From Gammaproteobacteria bacterium (GTDB lineage Bacteria; Pseudomonadota; Gammaproteobacteria; Pseudomonadales; Pseudomonadaceae), in NCBI GenBank assembly GCA_012800475.1, contig JAAZJF010000102.1, positions 1 to 8,156 on the forward strand: 8,156 nt of DNA, given 5' to 3'. Position numbers and translations under genes: made by a program. Of this stretch, positions 1 to 5,619 are shown in pieces (positions within the stretch are counted from its first letter, which is position 1; every line of letters starts with the position of its first letter). The notes beneath the pieces are model-generated. The model was not told the origin of the DNA and made no database searches. It saw nothing but the letters and a program-made list of their open reading frames with translations.

Positions 1-249
1 CGTTTAGAAACAGCAGCAGAAGTGGCGCGCATGGAGCGTGATGGTTGTGATGTGGTAGGCATGACCGGTATGCCTGAGACGGTACTAGCACGCGAGTTAG
101 GTTTAAGTTATGCCTGTCTCGCTTTGGTAGTCAATCCATCTCCAGGTAAAGCTACGGGTACTATTACCATGACGCAAATTGATGCTGCGTTAAATGTAGG
201 CATGTCTAAAGCTAAAATTATTTTAGCGCGCTTACTGAGCCAGATTTAA
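1..249 (+). CDS. S-methyl-5'-thioinosine phosphorylase, C-terminal part (5' end outside window)
   Basis: This is an open frame from base 1 to a TAA stop, giving the last 82 residues of a purine nucleoside phosphorylase of the MTA/MTI phosphorylase family. The enzyme splits methylthioinosine with phosphate into hypoxanthine and methylthioribose-1-phosphate, recycling the by-product of polyamine and homoserine lactone synthesis. Visible marks are RLETAAE at residues 1-7, GMTGMPE at 20-26 and LARELGL at 29-35, all typical of the pseudomonad enzyme. After ALVV comes Asn45 followed by PSPG, in place of the paired aspartates that bind the 6-amino group in adenosine-type MTA phosphorylases. This favours a 6-oxopurine substrate, hence methylthioinosine. 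GTG at 22 and ATG at 31 are internal codons, because the family resemblance continues upstream of them to the window edge. The alternative is a plain MTA phosphorylase. Family assignment is firm; substrate is inference. Confidence 0.85.
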   Translation, partial: RLETAAEVARMERDGCDVVGMTGMPETVLARELGLSYACLALVVNPSPGKATGTITMTQIDAALNVGMSKAKIILARLLSQI

Positions 250-255
250 TTGGCT
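238..255. repeat. Small inverted repeat spanning both convergent stop codons
   Basis: AGCCA (238-242) and TGGCT (251-255) are perfect 5-bp inverted arms around an AT-rich 8-nt loop. The repeat covers the TAA of the phosphorylase gene and part of the TAG of the transferase gene. No T-run follows on either side, so alone it is unlikely to terminate transcription. It could protect 3' ends or mean nothing. Confidence 0.3.
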
Positions 256-1015
256 ATAGCGCCATAGGTGTTGTGACTGTGGCGCTGTTTTGTTCACTGC
301 TGATACCGATCAGTGTCAGTAGGCTGTTATCCAATTGTACAAATTGCCCTTCAAGTTCACGTCCTGCCGTCCAGTGTGTCGATAAAGTCTTATTTAGGCG
401 TAAGCGTGCATGGCCAGTCGTGTGACGCTCAGTGTCGATAATCTGTGCATCATGAAAACCAAAGTACATTCCAGTCAATGGATTGAGCGCTTTAAATAAG
501 CTTTCTTTGAGTGAGAAGGCTAAAGTTAAGTGCCACGCTTGTTGTGCTGGATCTAAGCGGCAATAAGCTGTGTATTCTGCTTGCGTTAGAATTGTCTTGG
601 CTAAGCGTTGTGCACGAGCAATGGGTATCAGACGTTCTAAATCCAATCCTAAACTGTGCCACTTAGATTGCAGGCCCACTATGGCAGCACAGCGTGCATG
701 GCTGTGAGTCATGGAGCCACAACTGTGCGTTGGCCATACAGGAATACGCGTATCGGCTTGCTGAGTAGGGACCTGCGCATGACCTGTTTGCCGTTGCAGC
801 GCTTGACGCGCACAGAGGCGTGCGGCGAGAAACTCGGCTTGACGTTTGCTGGCGCCGTGCGGAACAGCGATGGCATAGTGTTCAAACAGCTCGGGGCTTA
901 ATGCATGTTGATTAAAGCCCGCTTGTACCAGCGTGCAGTCGATCAGTGCAGTTGGAAAGGGCCAGTGTTGCTGTATATCAGTTAAAAAGCCTGTTTTAAG
1001 GGCGACCTCGGGCAT
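254..1015 (-). CDS. 4'-phosphopantetheinyl transferase, EntD/PcpS type
   Basis: This 253-residue cytosolic enzyme moves the phosphopantetheine arm of coenzyme A onto a serine of carrier proteins (acyl carrier protein, or peptidyl carriers in siderophore synthesis). Visible motifs are the N-terminal CoA-binding stretch KRQAEFLAARLCARQAL (57-73), SMTHSHA (101-107), LGLDLE (122-127) with the magnesium ligands Asp125 and Glu127, and FSLKESLFKAL (167-177) with Lys170, Glu171 and Lys175. All catalytic marks are intact, and the length suits the EntD/PcpS group rather than the ~120-residue AcpS type. The ATG at 1015 is preceded by AGGA at about 8 nt spacing. No siderophore or peptide synthetase gene is nearby, so a housekeeping role on fatty acid ACP, as reported for PcpS of P. 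aeruginosa, is plausible. It diverges from cysB and converges with the phosphorylase gene. The family is secure; the carrier protein is inferred. Confidence 0.9.
   Translation of the reverse strand: MPEVALKTGFLTDIQQHWPFPTALIDCTLVQAGFNQHALSPELFEHYAIAVPHGASKRQAEFLAARLCARQALQRQTGHAQVPTQQADTRIPVWPTHSCGSMTHSHARCAAIVGLQSKWHSLGLDLERLIPIARAQRLAKTILTQAEYTAYCRLDPAQQAWHLTLAFSLKESLFKALNPLTGMYFGFHDAQIIDTERHTTGHARLRLNKTLSTHWTAGRELEGQFVQLDNSLLTLIGISSEQNSATVTTPMAL
256..294 (+). terminator. Candidate intrinsic terminator of the phosphorylase gene, inside the transferase coding sequence
   Basis: AGCGCCA (258-264) pairs perfectly with TGGCGCT (280-286) across a 15-nt loop, and GTTTTGTT (287-294) follows. The stem is GC-rich, and A256 with T288 plus a T·G pair could extend it. 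It is the only terminator-like structure after the phosphorylase stop, 8 nt downstream. It lies wholly within the last codons of the convergent transferase gene. The interrupted T-run makes its strength uncertain. Confidence 0.5.
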
Positions 1016-1052
1016 GCTCAGTTCCTGTTGGGGCGTATTTTTACGTGAAGTT

Positions 1053-1092
1053 GGTTATAACACTGGAATATTTTTAGCGTTGCAGTTATAAG
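1053..1092. promoter_or_regulatory. Divergent spacer with TTATAAC/GTTATAA inverted repeat; candidate cysB promoter
   Basis: The spacer between the transferase start and cysB holds a perfect inverted repeat, TTATAAC (1055-1061) and GTTATAA (1085-1091), with centres 30 bp apart. The right arm contains TATAAG (1087-1092), a 5/6 match to a sigma-70 -10 box reading toward cysB. The left arm contains TATAAC (1054-1059) reading toward the transferase gene. Neither has a convincing -35 box at 16-18 bp. LysR-type regulators commonly repress their own divergent promoters through such dyads, so this may be a CysB autoregulatory site. The two arms may instead simply be two divergent -10 boxes. Confidence 0.35.
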
Positions 1093-1137
1093 TAGCCCCA
1101 TATTTAAGGCTTACTTGCATGAACTGCTGAGGTGTTT

Positions 1138-2112
1138 ATGAAATTACAACAGTTGCGCTACATCTGGGAAGTGTCCAGAAATGGTTTAAATGTCTCTGCT
1201 ACAGCCCAGGCACTGTATACATCGCAGCCGGGTATAAGCAAGCAAATACGTTTGCTTGAGGACGAATTGGGTGTAGAGATTTTTGCCCGCAGTGGCAAAC
1301 ATTTAACCCGTATCACCGCTGCCGGAGAGCGCATTATTCAAACAGCCGGCGAGATTTTGCGCAAATGTGAAAACATTAAGCAAATTGGCCAAGAGTTTTC
1401 CAATGAGCGTGTGGGGACTTTATCCATTGCCACCACACACACGCAAGCACGTTACGCGTTACCAGCAGTGATCAGCAATTTTATGCAGGAATACCCCGAT
1501 GTTGCACTGCATATGCATCAAGGTACGCCCACACAGATTGCCGAAATGGCAGCTGATGGTACTGTTGATTTTGCCATTGCCACCGAAGGCATGGAGCAGT
1601 TTGGCGATCTAATTATGATGCCGTGCTACCGTTGGAATCGCTGTGTTGTTGTGCCTAAGGGCCACCCGTTAACGGCCATGCCTAAATTAACCCTTGAGGC
1701 ATTAGCTGAGTTTCCGATTGTGACCTATGTGTTTGGTTTTACCGGGCGGTCAAAGCTCGATGAAGCCTTCAGTCAGATTGATTTAGAGCCCAAAGTGATC
1801 TTTACTGCGGCGGATGCTGACGTGATTAAAACCTATGTGCGCTTAGGTTTAGGTGTCGGTATTGTTGCCGATATGGCCGTCGATAAGTTGCACGATCAAG
1901 ACTTAGTCGCTTTGGATGCCAGTCATTTATTTGAATCGAGTGTGACAAAAATTGGTTTTCGTCGCGGGACATTTTTGCGTGGCTTTATGAGTGATTTTAT
2001 TGAGCGTTTTGCTCCGCACTTAGATCGAGAGACTCAAGCGAAGGTGATTCAGGCGCGCAGTAAAGATGAAGTGGAAGCGCTCTTTAAGAATATTGAGCTG
2101 CCTGTGTATTAG
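1138..2112 (+). CDS. cysB: CysB, LysR-type regulator of sulfur assimilation
   Basis: CysB is the DNA-binding master activator of cysteine biosynthesis and sulfate/organosulfur uptake. In enterics it responds to N-acetylserine (inducer) and to sulfide, thiosulfate or sulfate. From ATG 1138 the protein is 324 residues, the usual CysB length. The winged helix-turn-helix is at about 1-60 (YTSQPGISKQIRLLEDELG, 27-45). The effector domain follows, with Thr100, Thr102, Gln103, Thr149, Trp166 and Thr202, the sulfate-site residues known from enteric CysB, all at the same numbers. The protein ends ELPVY, as in Pseudomonas CysB. A GTG at 1132 lies inside the Shine-Dalgarno TGAGGTG (1128-1134) and would add two residues; the ATG is preferred by length and spacing. 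There is no cys structural gene beside it, so regulation is in trans. No clear intrinsic terminator follows. Confidence 0.97.
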   Translation: MKLQQLRYIWEVSRNGLNVSATAQALYTSQPGISKQIRLLEDELGVEIFARSGKHLTRITAAGERIIQTAGEILRKCENIKQIGQEFSNERVGTLSIATTHTQARYALPAVISNFMQEYPDVALHMHQGTPTQIAEMAADGTVDFAIATEGMEQFGDLIMMPCYRWNRCVVVPKGHPLTAMPKLTLEALAEFPIVTYVFGFTGRSKLDEAFSQIDLEPKVIFTAADADVIKTYVRLGLGVGIVADMAVDKLHDQDLVALDASHLFESSVTKIGFRRGTFLRGFMSDFIERFAPHLDRETQAKVIQARSKDEVEALFKNIELPVY

Positions 2113-2174
2113 AGCCAGCTTGTGCTCCTGTGTTGCCGTGAATGCATGCTGCCGCTGAAGGGGCTCCGCTAGAA

Positions 2175-2223
2175 CTCAACGACTCGACACGCTGTGGCTT
2201 ATAATAGCGACAGTTTTTTACTG
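2175..2223 (+). promoter_or_regulatory. Candidate speE promoter
   Basis: A perfect -10 box TATAAT sits at 2200-2205, 37 nt before the speE start codon. The -35 region is poor: TCGACA (2184-2189) resembles a -35 box but is only 10 nt away, and CTCAAC (2175-2180) is 19 nt away. Transcription would begin near 2212. The 5' end of the message would carry CAGT (2211-2214) and ACTG (2220-2223) around five T's, a tiny hairpin. This gives speE its own promoter, separate from cysB. Confidence 0.55.
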
Positions 2224-2242
2224 ATGTATTTTGAGGAACACT

Positions 2243-3103
2243 ATGACGGATTACCGCGAAACGCTACATGAAGATTACGGCCAGTTTTTTAAAGTTGAAA
2301 CCATGCTGCATGAAGTGCGTACTGAGCATCAGCATTTGGTGATTTTTGAAAACCCGCGCATGGGGCGTGTCATGGCATTAGATGGCGCTATTCAGACCAC
2401 GCAAGCAGATGAGTTTATCTATCATGAGATGCTCACCCATGTCCCCATTCTTGCACATGGTCATGCCCGCCGAATCTTAATTATCGGCGGCGGTGATGGC
2501 GGTATGTTACGTGAAGTGTGTCGCCATGCCAGCGTAGAACACATCACTATGGTGGAAATTGACCAGGCTGTTGTGGATATGTGTAAAACATATTTACCCG
2601 GTCACTCCAATGGTGCTTTTGATGATCCGCGTGTCAATTTGGTGATTGATGATGGCATGCACTTTATCGCACACTGTACTGATAAGTTTGATGTGATTAT
2701 CAGTGACTGCCCTGATCCAACGGGGCCGGCGCAAGTGTTGTTTTCTGAAGATTTTTACCATGCCTGCCATCGCTGCTTAACTGATGATGGTATTTTTGTT
2801 GCGCAAAATGGCACGCCCTTTTTACAGGCTGATGAAGTGCAAACTACGGCGCAAAATCTCAAAGGTTTGTTTGCCGACTGGCATTTTTATCATGCGGCGG
2901 TGCCCACCTATATTGGCGGCAGCATGACTTTTGCCTGGGCTGCTAAGCAGACTCATTTGCGTAAGCAGTCGTTGGATGTTTTACGCCAGCGTTTTGCTAG
3001 CAGCAACCTTGTCACGCGTTATTACAATGCTGATATTCACCAAGCGGCATTTGCTTTACCGCAATATGTATTACACGCCATAGGTAAGACCCACAACGAT
3101 TAA
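2243..3103 (+). CDS. speE: Spermidine synthase
   Basis: SpeE transfers an aminopropyl group from decarboxylated SAM to putrescine, giving spermidine and methylthioadenosine, in the cytosol. The 286-residue protein aligns by eye with E. coli SpeE over its whole length. It has an N-terminal beta domain (ETLHEDYGQFF, 6-16; FENPRMGRVMALDGAIQTT, 35-53), YHEMLTHVP (60-68), the Rossmann glycine loop GGGDG (82-86), VEID (104-107), DDG (136-138), catalytic Asp158 in SDCPDPTGP, and PTYIGG (211-216). E. coli has CTDPIGP where this protein has CPDPTGP; the aspartate and following proline are kept. The ATG at 2243 is chosen because GAGGA (2233-2237) lies 5 nt upstream. The in-frame TTG at 2231 overlaps that ribosome site. 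No speD is adjacent. The methylthioadenosine made here would feed the phosphorylase route at the window's left end. Confidence 0.96.
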   Translation: MTDYRETLHEDYGQFFKVETMLHEVRTEHQHLVIFENPRMGRVMALDGAIQTTQADEFIYHEMLTHVPILAHGHARRILIIGGGDGGMLREVCRHASVEHITMVEIDQAVVDMCKTYLPGHSNGAFDDPRVNLVIDDGMHFIAHCTDKFDVIISDCPDPTGPAQVLFSEDFYHACHRCLTDDGIFVAQNGTPFLQADEVQTTAQNLKGLFADWHFYHAAVPTYIGGSMTFAWAAKQTHLRKQSLDVLRQRFASSNLVTRYYNADIHQAAFALPQYVLHAIGKTHND

Positions 3104-3118
3104 AGAGTCGTGTTTAAT

Positions 3119-3158
3119 AAAAAGCCTGTGCATGATAAGTCAATGCACAGGCTTTTTT
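3119..3158 (+). terminator. Intrinsic terminator of speE
   Basis: AAAAAGCCTGTGCAT (3119-3133) is perfectly complementary to 3143-3157 across a 9-nt loop, and the right arm ends in six T's (3153-3158). It begins 16 nt after the speE stop. The A-run on the left mirrors the T-run, so it could also stop transcripts arriving from the right. Confidence 0.93.
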
Positions 3159-3214
3159 GTGTCTGCAGTGGAGGCGCTATTTAACCGGCTGACAAGTGCG
3201 ACTATCAACCTATA

Positions 3215-3245
3215 TTGACGCAAGATTGAATGTGCTATCTTGCGT
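3215..3245 (+). promoter_or_regulatory. Candidate cstA promoter overlapped by a perfect 9-bp dyad
   Basis: TTGACG (3215-3220) is a 5/6 match to a -35 box. TATCTT (3236-3241), preceded by TGC, could be an extended -10 box, though the 15-nt spacer is short. Over the same stretch lie ACGCAAGAT (3218-3226) and its exact reverse complement ATCTTGCGT (3237-3245), separated by 10 nt. A dyad in this position could be an operator whose occupant blocks RNA polymerase, or a hairpin at the start of a message made further upstream. No T-run follows, so it is not a terminator. The dyad is certain; the promoter and its regulation are inference. Confidence 0.45.
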
Positions 3246-3301
3246 TTCCAGTAAATGCTTTGCGTGCGTTTGCTTACCTAAAACTTTAAGGAATTTGCAC
3301 T

Positions 3302-4771
3302 ATGCTTATTTTCTTTGTCAGTCTGACTATACTGATTCTTGGCTATAAATTTTATAGCCCCTTTGTTGAAAAGCAAGCGGGCATCGATCCTACAGCCATT
3401 ACTCCACAAGAGCGTTTAAATGATGGCGTGGACTACGTTGCGATCAGTCCAGCTAAAGCGTTTTTAATCCAGTTTTTAAATATTGCGGGTGTTGGGCCGA
3501 TTTTTGGTCCTATTCTCGGTGCTTTATATGGCCCTATTGCCTTGGTGTGGATTGTTTTAGGTAACGTCTTGGGCGGCGCAGTGCATGACTACTTTTCTGG
3601 TGTCATGAGCATCAAAGAAGATGGTAAAAGCTTGCCAGAGATTGCCGGTCATTATTACAACCTGATCTTCAAAGGTGTGATGCTGGTATTTACCGCCATG
3701 CTGCTGTTCTTTGTCGGTGTTGTATTTATTATGAGTCCAGCAGGGCTGCTGAGTAACTTATCTTACTTTGAAGGTACGTTCTTAGCAGGCAATACCTTTT
3801 GGGTGTTGGTGATTTTAGGCTATTACTTTTTAGCCACATTATTGCCCATTGATAAAATCATCACCAAGCTCTATCCGTTGTTTGGGCTGTTGATGATTGT
3901 GATGACGACGCTGATTGCCATTGCTATCTTGTTTGAGGCACCCAATCTGCCTGAAGTGACGGATATCTTTGCTTACTTCACTGATGATCATGAACATGAC
4001 TACTTAGCACCCAACCCTGATGGTCTGCCGGTGTGGCCGTTGTTGTTTGTGACTATTACCTGTGGTGCGATCAGTGGCTTCCACTCCACGCAATCGCCGA
4101 TGATTGCCCGTTGTTTAACCAATGAAAAATATGCACGCCCCGTGTTTTATGGCGCAATGGTCTGCGAAGGGATTGTGGCGTGTGTGTGGGCACTGGCGGG
4201 TATTGCTGCCTTCCCAGAAGGCTATATCGGTTTAAAAGCCATGCTTGATCAAGGCGGACCGGGTTTAGTGGTCAACCATATTGCAACCAGTTACTTGGGT
4301 GTTTTTGGTGGTGTGATGGCTATTTTAGCTGTGGCTATTTTCCCGATCACTTCGGGTGATACAGCTTTCCGTTCTTTACGCTTAACCATTATGGATGCGT
4401 TTAATATCTCACAAACGACTTTGCACCGTTTAGCATTAGCCGTGCCGTTATTGAGTATTGCGTATTTAATGACCTTCCTCGACTTCGCGTTGATTTGGCG
4501 TTATTTCGCTTTCTCAAACATGCTGTTATCCACGAGTGTGCTGTGGTTGGCCACGAAGTACTTGTTTGATCGCCAAGCTTTCCACTGGATTGTGAGTGTG
4601 CCAGCGGTGATTGGTACGGCGGTGACTGTGTCGTACATTGCCACTGCGGCAATCGGTCTAAACTTACCAATGGAGTACAGCAAACTGATTGGTGCTGTGA
4701 CTGCAGTTGTGTGTTTTGTGGCTTTAGTCATACAACATCAAAAATACGCTGCAGGTGTTAAAGCCGCGTAA
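3302..4771 (+). CDS. cstA: Short-form CstA-family inner-membrane transporter
   Basis: This 489-residue polytopic membrane protein belongs to the carbon-starvation CstA family, whose enteric members CstA and BtsT are linked to peptide and pyruvate uptake under nutrient limitation. Family marks are DGVDY (41-45), NIAGVGPIFGPILGALYGP (60-78), HDYFSG (95-100), CGAISGFHSTQSPMIARC (254-271) and FPITSGDTAFRSLR (347-360). About 12-13 membrane helices can be picked out, near 2-18, 53-75, 78-95, 123-143, 165-182, 190-211, 242-262, 282-303, 332-350, 374-394, 399-419, 430-450 and 461-479. At 489 residues it matches the short branch (about 480, common in clostridia and Thermotoga), not the roughly 700-residue enteric form. 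It is not a truncation, since N-terminal and C-terminal helices are both present. The ATG at 3302 follows AAGGA (3288-3292) by 9 nt. It is a single gene with its own terminator. The substrate cannot be read from sequence. Confidence 0.9.
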   Translation: MLIFFVSLTILILGYKFYSPFVEKQAGIDPTAITPQERLNDGVDYVAISPAKAFLIQFLNIAGVGPIFGPILGALYGPIALVWIVLGNVLGGAVHDYFSGVMSIKEDGKSLPEIAGHYYNLIFKGVMLVFTAMLLFFVGVVFIMSPAGLLSNLSYFEGTFLAGNTFWVLVILGYYFLATLLPIDKIITKLYPLFGLLMIVMTTLIAIAILFEAPNLPEVTDIFAYFTDDHEHDYLAPNPDGLPVWPLLFVTITCGAISGFHSTQSPMIARCLTNEKYARPVFYGAMVCEGIVACVWALAGIAAFPEGYIGLKAMLDQGGPGLVVNHIATSYLGVFGGVMAILAVAIFPITSGDTAFRSLRLTIMDAFNISQTTLHRLALAVPLLSIAYLMTFLDFALIWRYFAFSNMLLSTSVLWLATKYLFDRQAFHWIVSVPAVIGTAVTVSYIATAAIGLNLPMEYSKLIGAVTAVVCFVALVIQHQKYAAGVKAA

Positions 4772-4791
4772 TATCAATACGTTGCAGCATT

Positions 4792-4822
4792 AAAAAAGCC
4801 GGATTGTATATCCGGCTTTTTT
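4792..4822. terminator. Two-way intrinsic terminator between cstA and the SCP2 gene
   Basis: AAAAAAGCCGGAT (4792-4804) is the exact reverse complement of ATCCGGCTTTTTT (4810-4822), with a 5-nt loop. Six A's on one side and six T's on the other allow it to end transcripts from both strands: cstA (stop 20 nt before) and the convergent SCP2 gene (stop 18 nt beyond). Confidence 0.95.
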
Positions 4823-4840
4823 GATCCAAGGATGTGTTGA

Positions 4841-5155
4841 TTAAACTGGGAATAACTCGCTCAGTTTCATCGCCAACATCATATCGCCTTCAGCGCGCAA
4901 CTTGCCGCCCATAAATGCTTGCATGCCATCAGTTTCACCAGTGGCAATGCCTTTAAAGGTTTCACGATCCATGATCAATGTCACGTTAGCATCATCATTG
5001 TCGCCGGCTTGCACATCACAAGTACCGTCTTTTACAGTCAGGTAGTAGTTTTCAGCATCTTCGATATTAAATTGAAATACTAAATCTAAACCTGCAGCAG
5101 CTGCAGTGTTGAATTTAGCGGTAAGGGTGTTAATGATCTCTGCGGTAGAAGACAT
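4841..5155 (-). CDS. SCP2 sterol-binding-domain protein
   Basis: This 104-residue protein consists almost wholly of one SCP2 (sterol carrier protein 2-like) domain, which in other proteins binds lipids or acyl-CoAs in a hydrophobic tunnel. It shows an amphipathic N-terminal helix (STAEIINTLTAKF), then the strand pair LVFQFNI and YYLTVKDGTCDVQAG (38-52). ANVTLIMDRETFKGIATGETDGMQAFMGGKLRAEGD (56-91) and a final hydrophobic helix MMLAMKLSELF follow. It has no signal peptide or membrane segment and should be cytosolic. The start at 5155 is well supported by AAAGGA about 7 nt upstream. Bacteria of this type make no sterols, so a fatty-acid or acyl-CoA ligand is more likely, but the role of the small stand-alone proteins is not established. 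It is a single gene, sharing a terminator with cstA. Confidence 0.88.
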   Translation of the reverse strand: MSSTAEIINTLTAKFNTAAAAGLDLVFQFNIEDAENYYLTVKDGTCDVQAGDNDDANVTLIMDRETFKGIATGETDGMQAFMGGKLRAEGDMMLAMKLSELFPV

Positions 5156-5303
5156 AGTGAATCCTTTTAGAGTTGTGTGCGGTATATCCCGCGTGGTTTA
5201 ACGTCACTGAGCATTCAATGGTGAAGTTGCTCTGTATAACAGGCCAAAGTATGGATGACCGTGACCATATTCCAAGCGCATACATCAAAGACGCTAGGCT
5301 CAT

Positions 5304-5330
5304 ATTGGGTACAGTCAGTGTAAGCCCAAT
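5304..5330. other. Bulged hairpin in the SCP2 leader
   Basis: ATTGGGTACA (5304-5313) and TGTA-AG-CCCAAT (5319-5330) form a 10-bp stem with a 2-nt bulge (AG) and a 5-nt loop (GTCAG). A second possible stem, CAATC (5327-5331) with GATTG (5342-5346), uses some of the same bases, so the two exclude each other. On the minus strand both would fall in the first part of an RNA running from the 5364-5390 promoter to the SCP2 gene. No T-run follows. The structure is certain; a regulatory role is inference. Confidence 0.4.
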
Positions 5331-5363
5331 CAAGACACGCCGATTGATATGTCAGTCACAGAG

Positions 5364-5390
5364 ATTATGGCGAACCTGGCAAGCTGTCAA
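5364..5390 (-). promoter_or_regulatory. Candidate promoter toward the SCP2 gene
   Basis: On the minus strand a perfect -35 box TTGACA (5390 to 5385) is followed after 15 nt by CATAAT (5369 to 5364), a 5/6 -10 match. TAATCT at 17 nt spacing is a poorer alternative. Transcription would start near 5357, giving the SCP2 message a leader of about 200 nt. Confidence 0.45.
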
Positions 5391-5556
5391 ATGAAATTCA
5401 TACGATTGTTTGAAAGCTGTCTGAAATACAGTTTTAAGGCAGGTGTATAGGGCAAAATTGCTCTGAGAACCGTTGGGTTAACTTGCATGTTGATCGGCGC
5501 GCAGCTGTTTTATACATCCGAGTAGTGCGTGTGTGCTCACAGCTTGTGACTTGTGT

Positions 5557-5571
5557 TGAGAATCGTTATGA
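5557..5571. promoter_or_regulatory. Fur-box-like sequence upstream of sohB (weak)
   Basis: TGAGAATCGTTATGA matches the 7-1-7 Fur consensus (TGATAAT-N-ATTATCA) at 11 of 14 fixed positions by eye. It lies 54 nt before the sohB start codon. Neither neighbour is an obvious iron gene, and AT-rich spacers give such matches by chance. Confidence 0.2.
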
Positions 5572-5593
5572 AGGGCTCTGTACGCTCAGGTAA

Positions 5594-5619
5594 GATAGTC
5601 AGCACTATCGTTAAAGGAG
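5594..5619 (+). promoter_or_regulatory. Small dyad and strong ribosome site before the sohB GTG
   Basis: GATAGT (5594-5599) and ACTATC (5604-5609) form a 6-bp stem with loop CAGC. The ribosome site AAAGGAG (5613-5619) follows 3 nt later and sits 6 nt before the GTG at 5626. The strength and spacing of the ribosome site decide the start codon. The hairpin leaves the ribosome site free, so it may shape the 5' end rather than block translation. Confidence 0.5.

Noticed and set aside
656..901. Forward open frame of 81 residues inside the transferase gene
   Set aside because: It is the shadow of a well-supported minus-strand gene, has no ribosome site and resembles no family.
2113..2175. Possible cysB terminator (GAGC/GCTC and CCGCT/AGCGG-like pairs)
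   Set aside because: Arms are only 4-5 bp and no T-run follows.
2231..2242. TTG start for speE adding four residues
   Set aside because: It overlaps the ribosome site GAGGA of the ATG at 2243, and the family begins close to that ATG.
4401..4731. Two minus-strand open frames inside cstA
   Set aside because: They lie opposite conserved transmembrane coding sequence and have no features of their own.
5130..5333. Minus-strand open frame of 67 residues upstream of and overlapping the SCP2 start
   Set aside because: No ribosome site and no recognisable family. It overlaps the SCP2 gene in another frame and is most simply leader sequence.
5173..5394. Forward open frame of 73 residues in the SCP2-sohB spacer
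   Set aside because: It starts at TTG without a ribosome site, its composition is unlike the real genes here, and it runs across the candidate SCP2 promoter and hairpin.
5413..5435. AAAGCTGT/ACAGTTTT stem with T-run
   Set aside because: The stem is AT-rich, contains a wobble pair, and its T-run is part of the stem rather than after it, so it is not a convincing terminator.
5537..5549. TCACA-GCT-TGTGA inverted repeat before sohB
   Set aside because: The half-sites are in the opposite order and spacing to a CRP/Vfr site (TGTGA-N6-TCACA), and the stem is only 5 bp.
5543..5556. Tandem CTTGTGA/CTTGTGT direct repeat
   Set aside because: Two imperfect 7-nt copies are too few and too short to call a repeat array or iterons.
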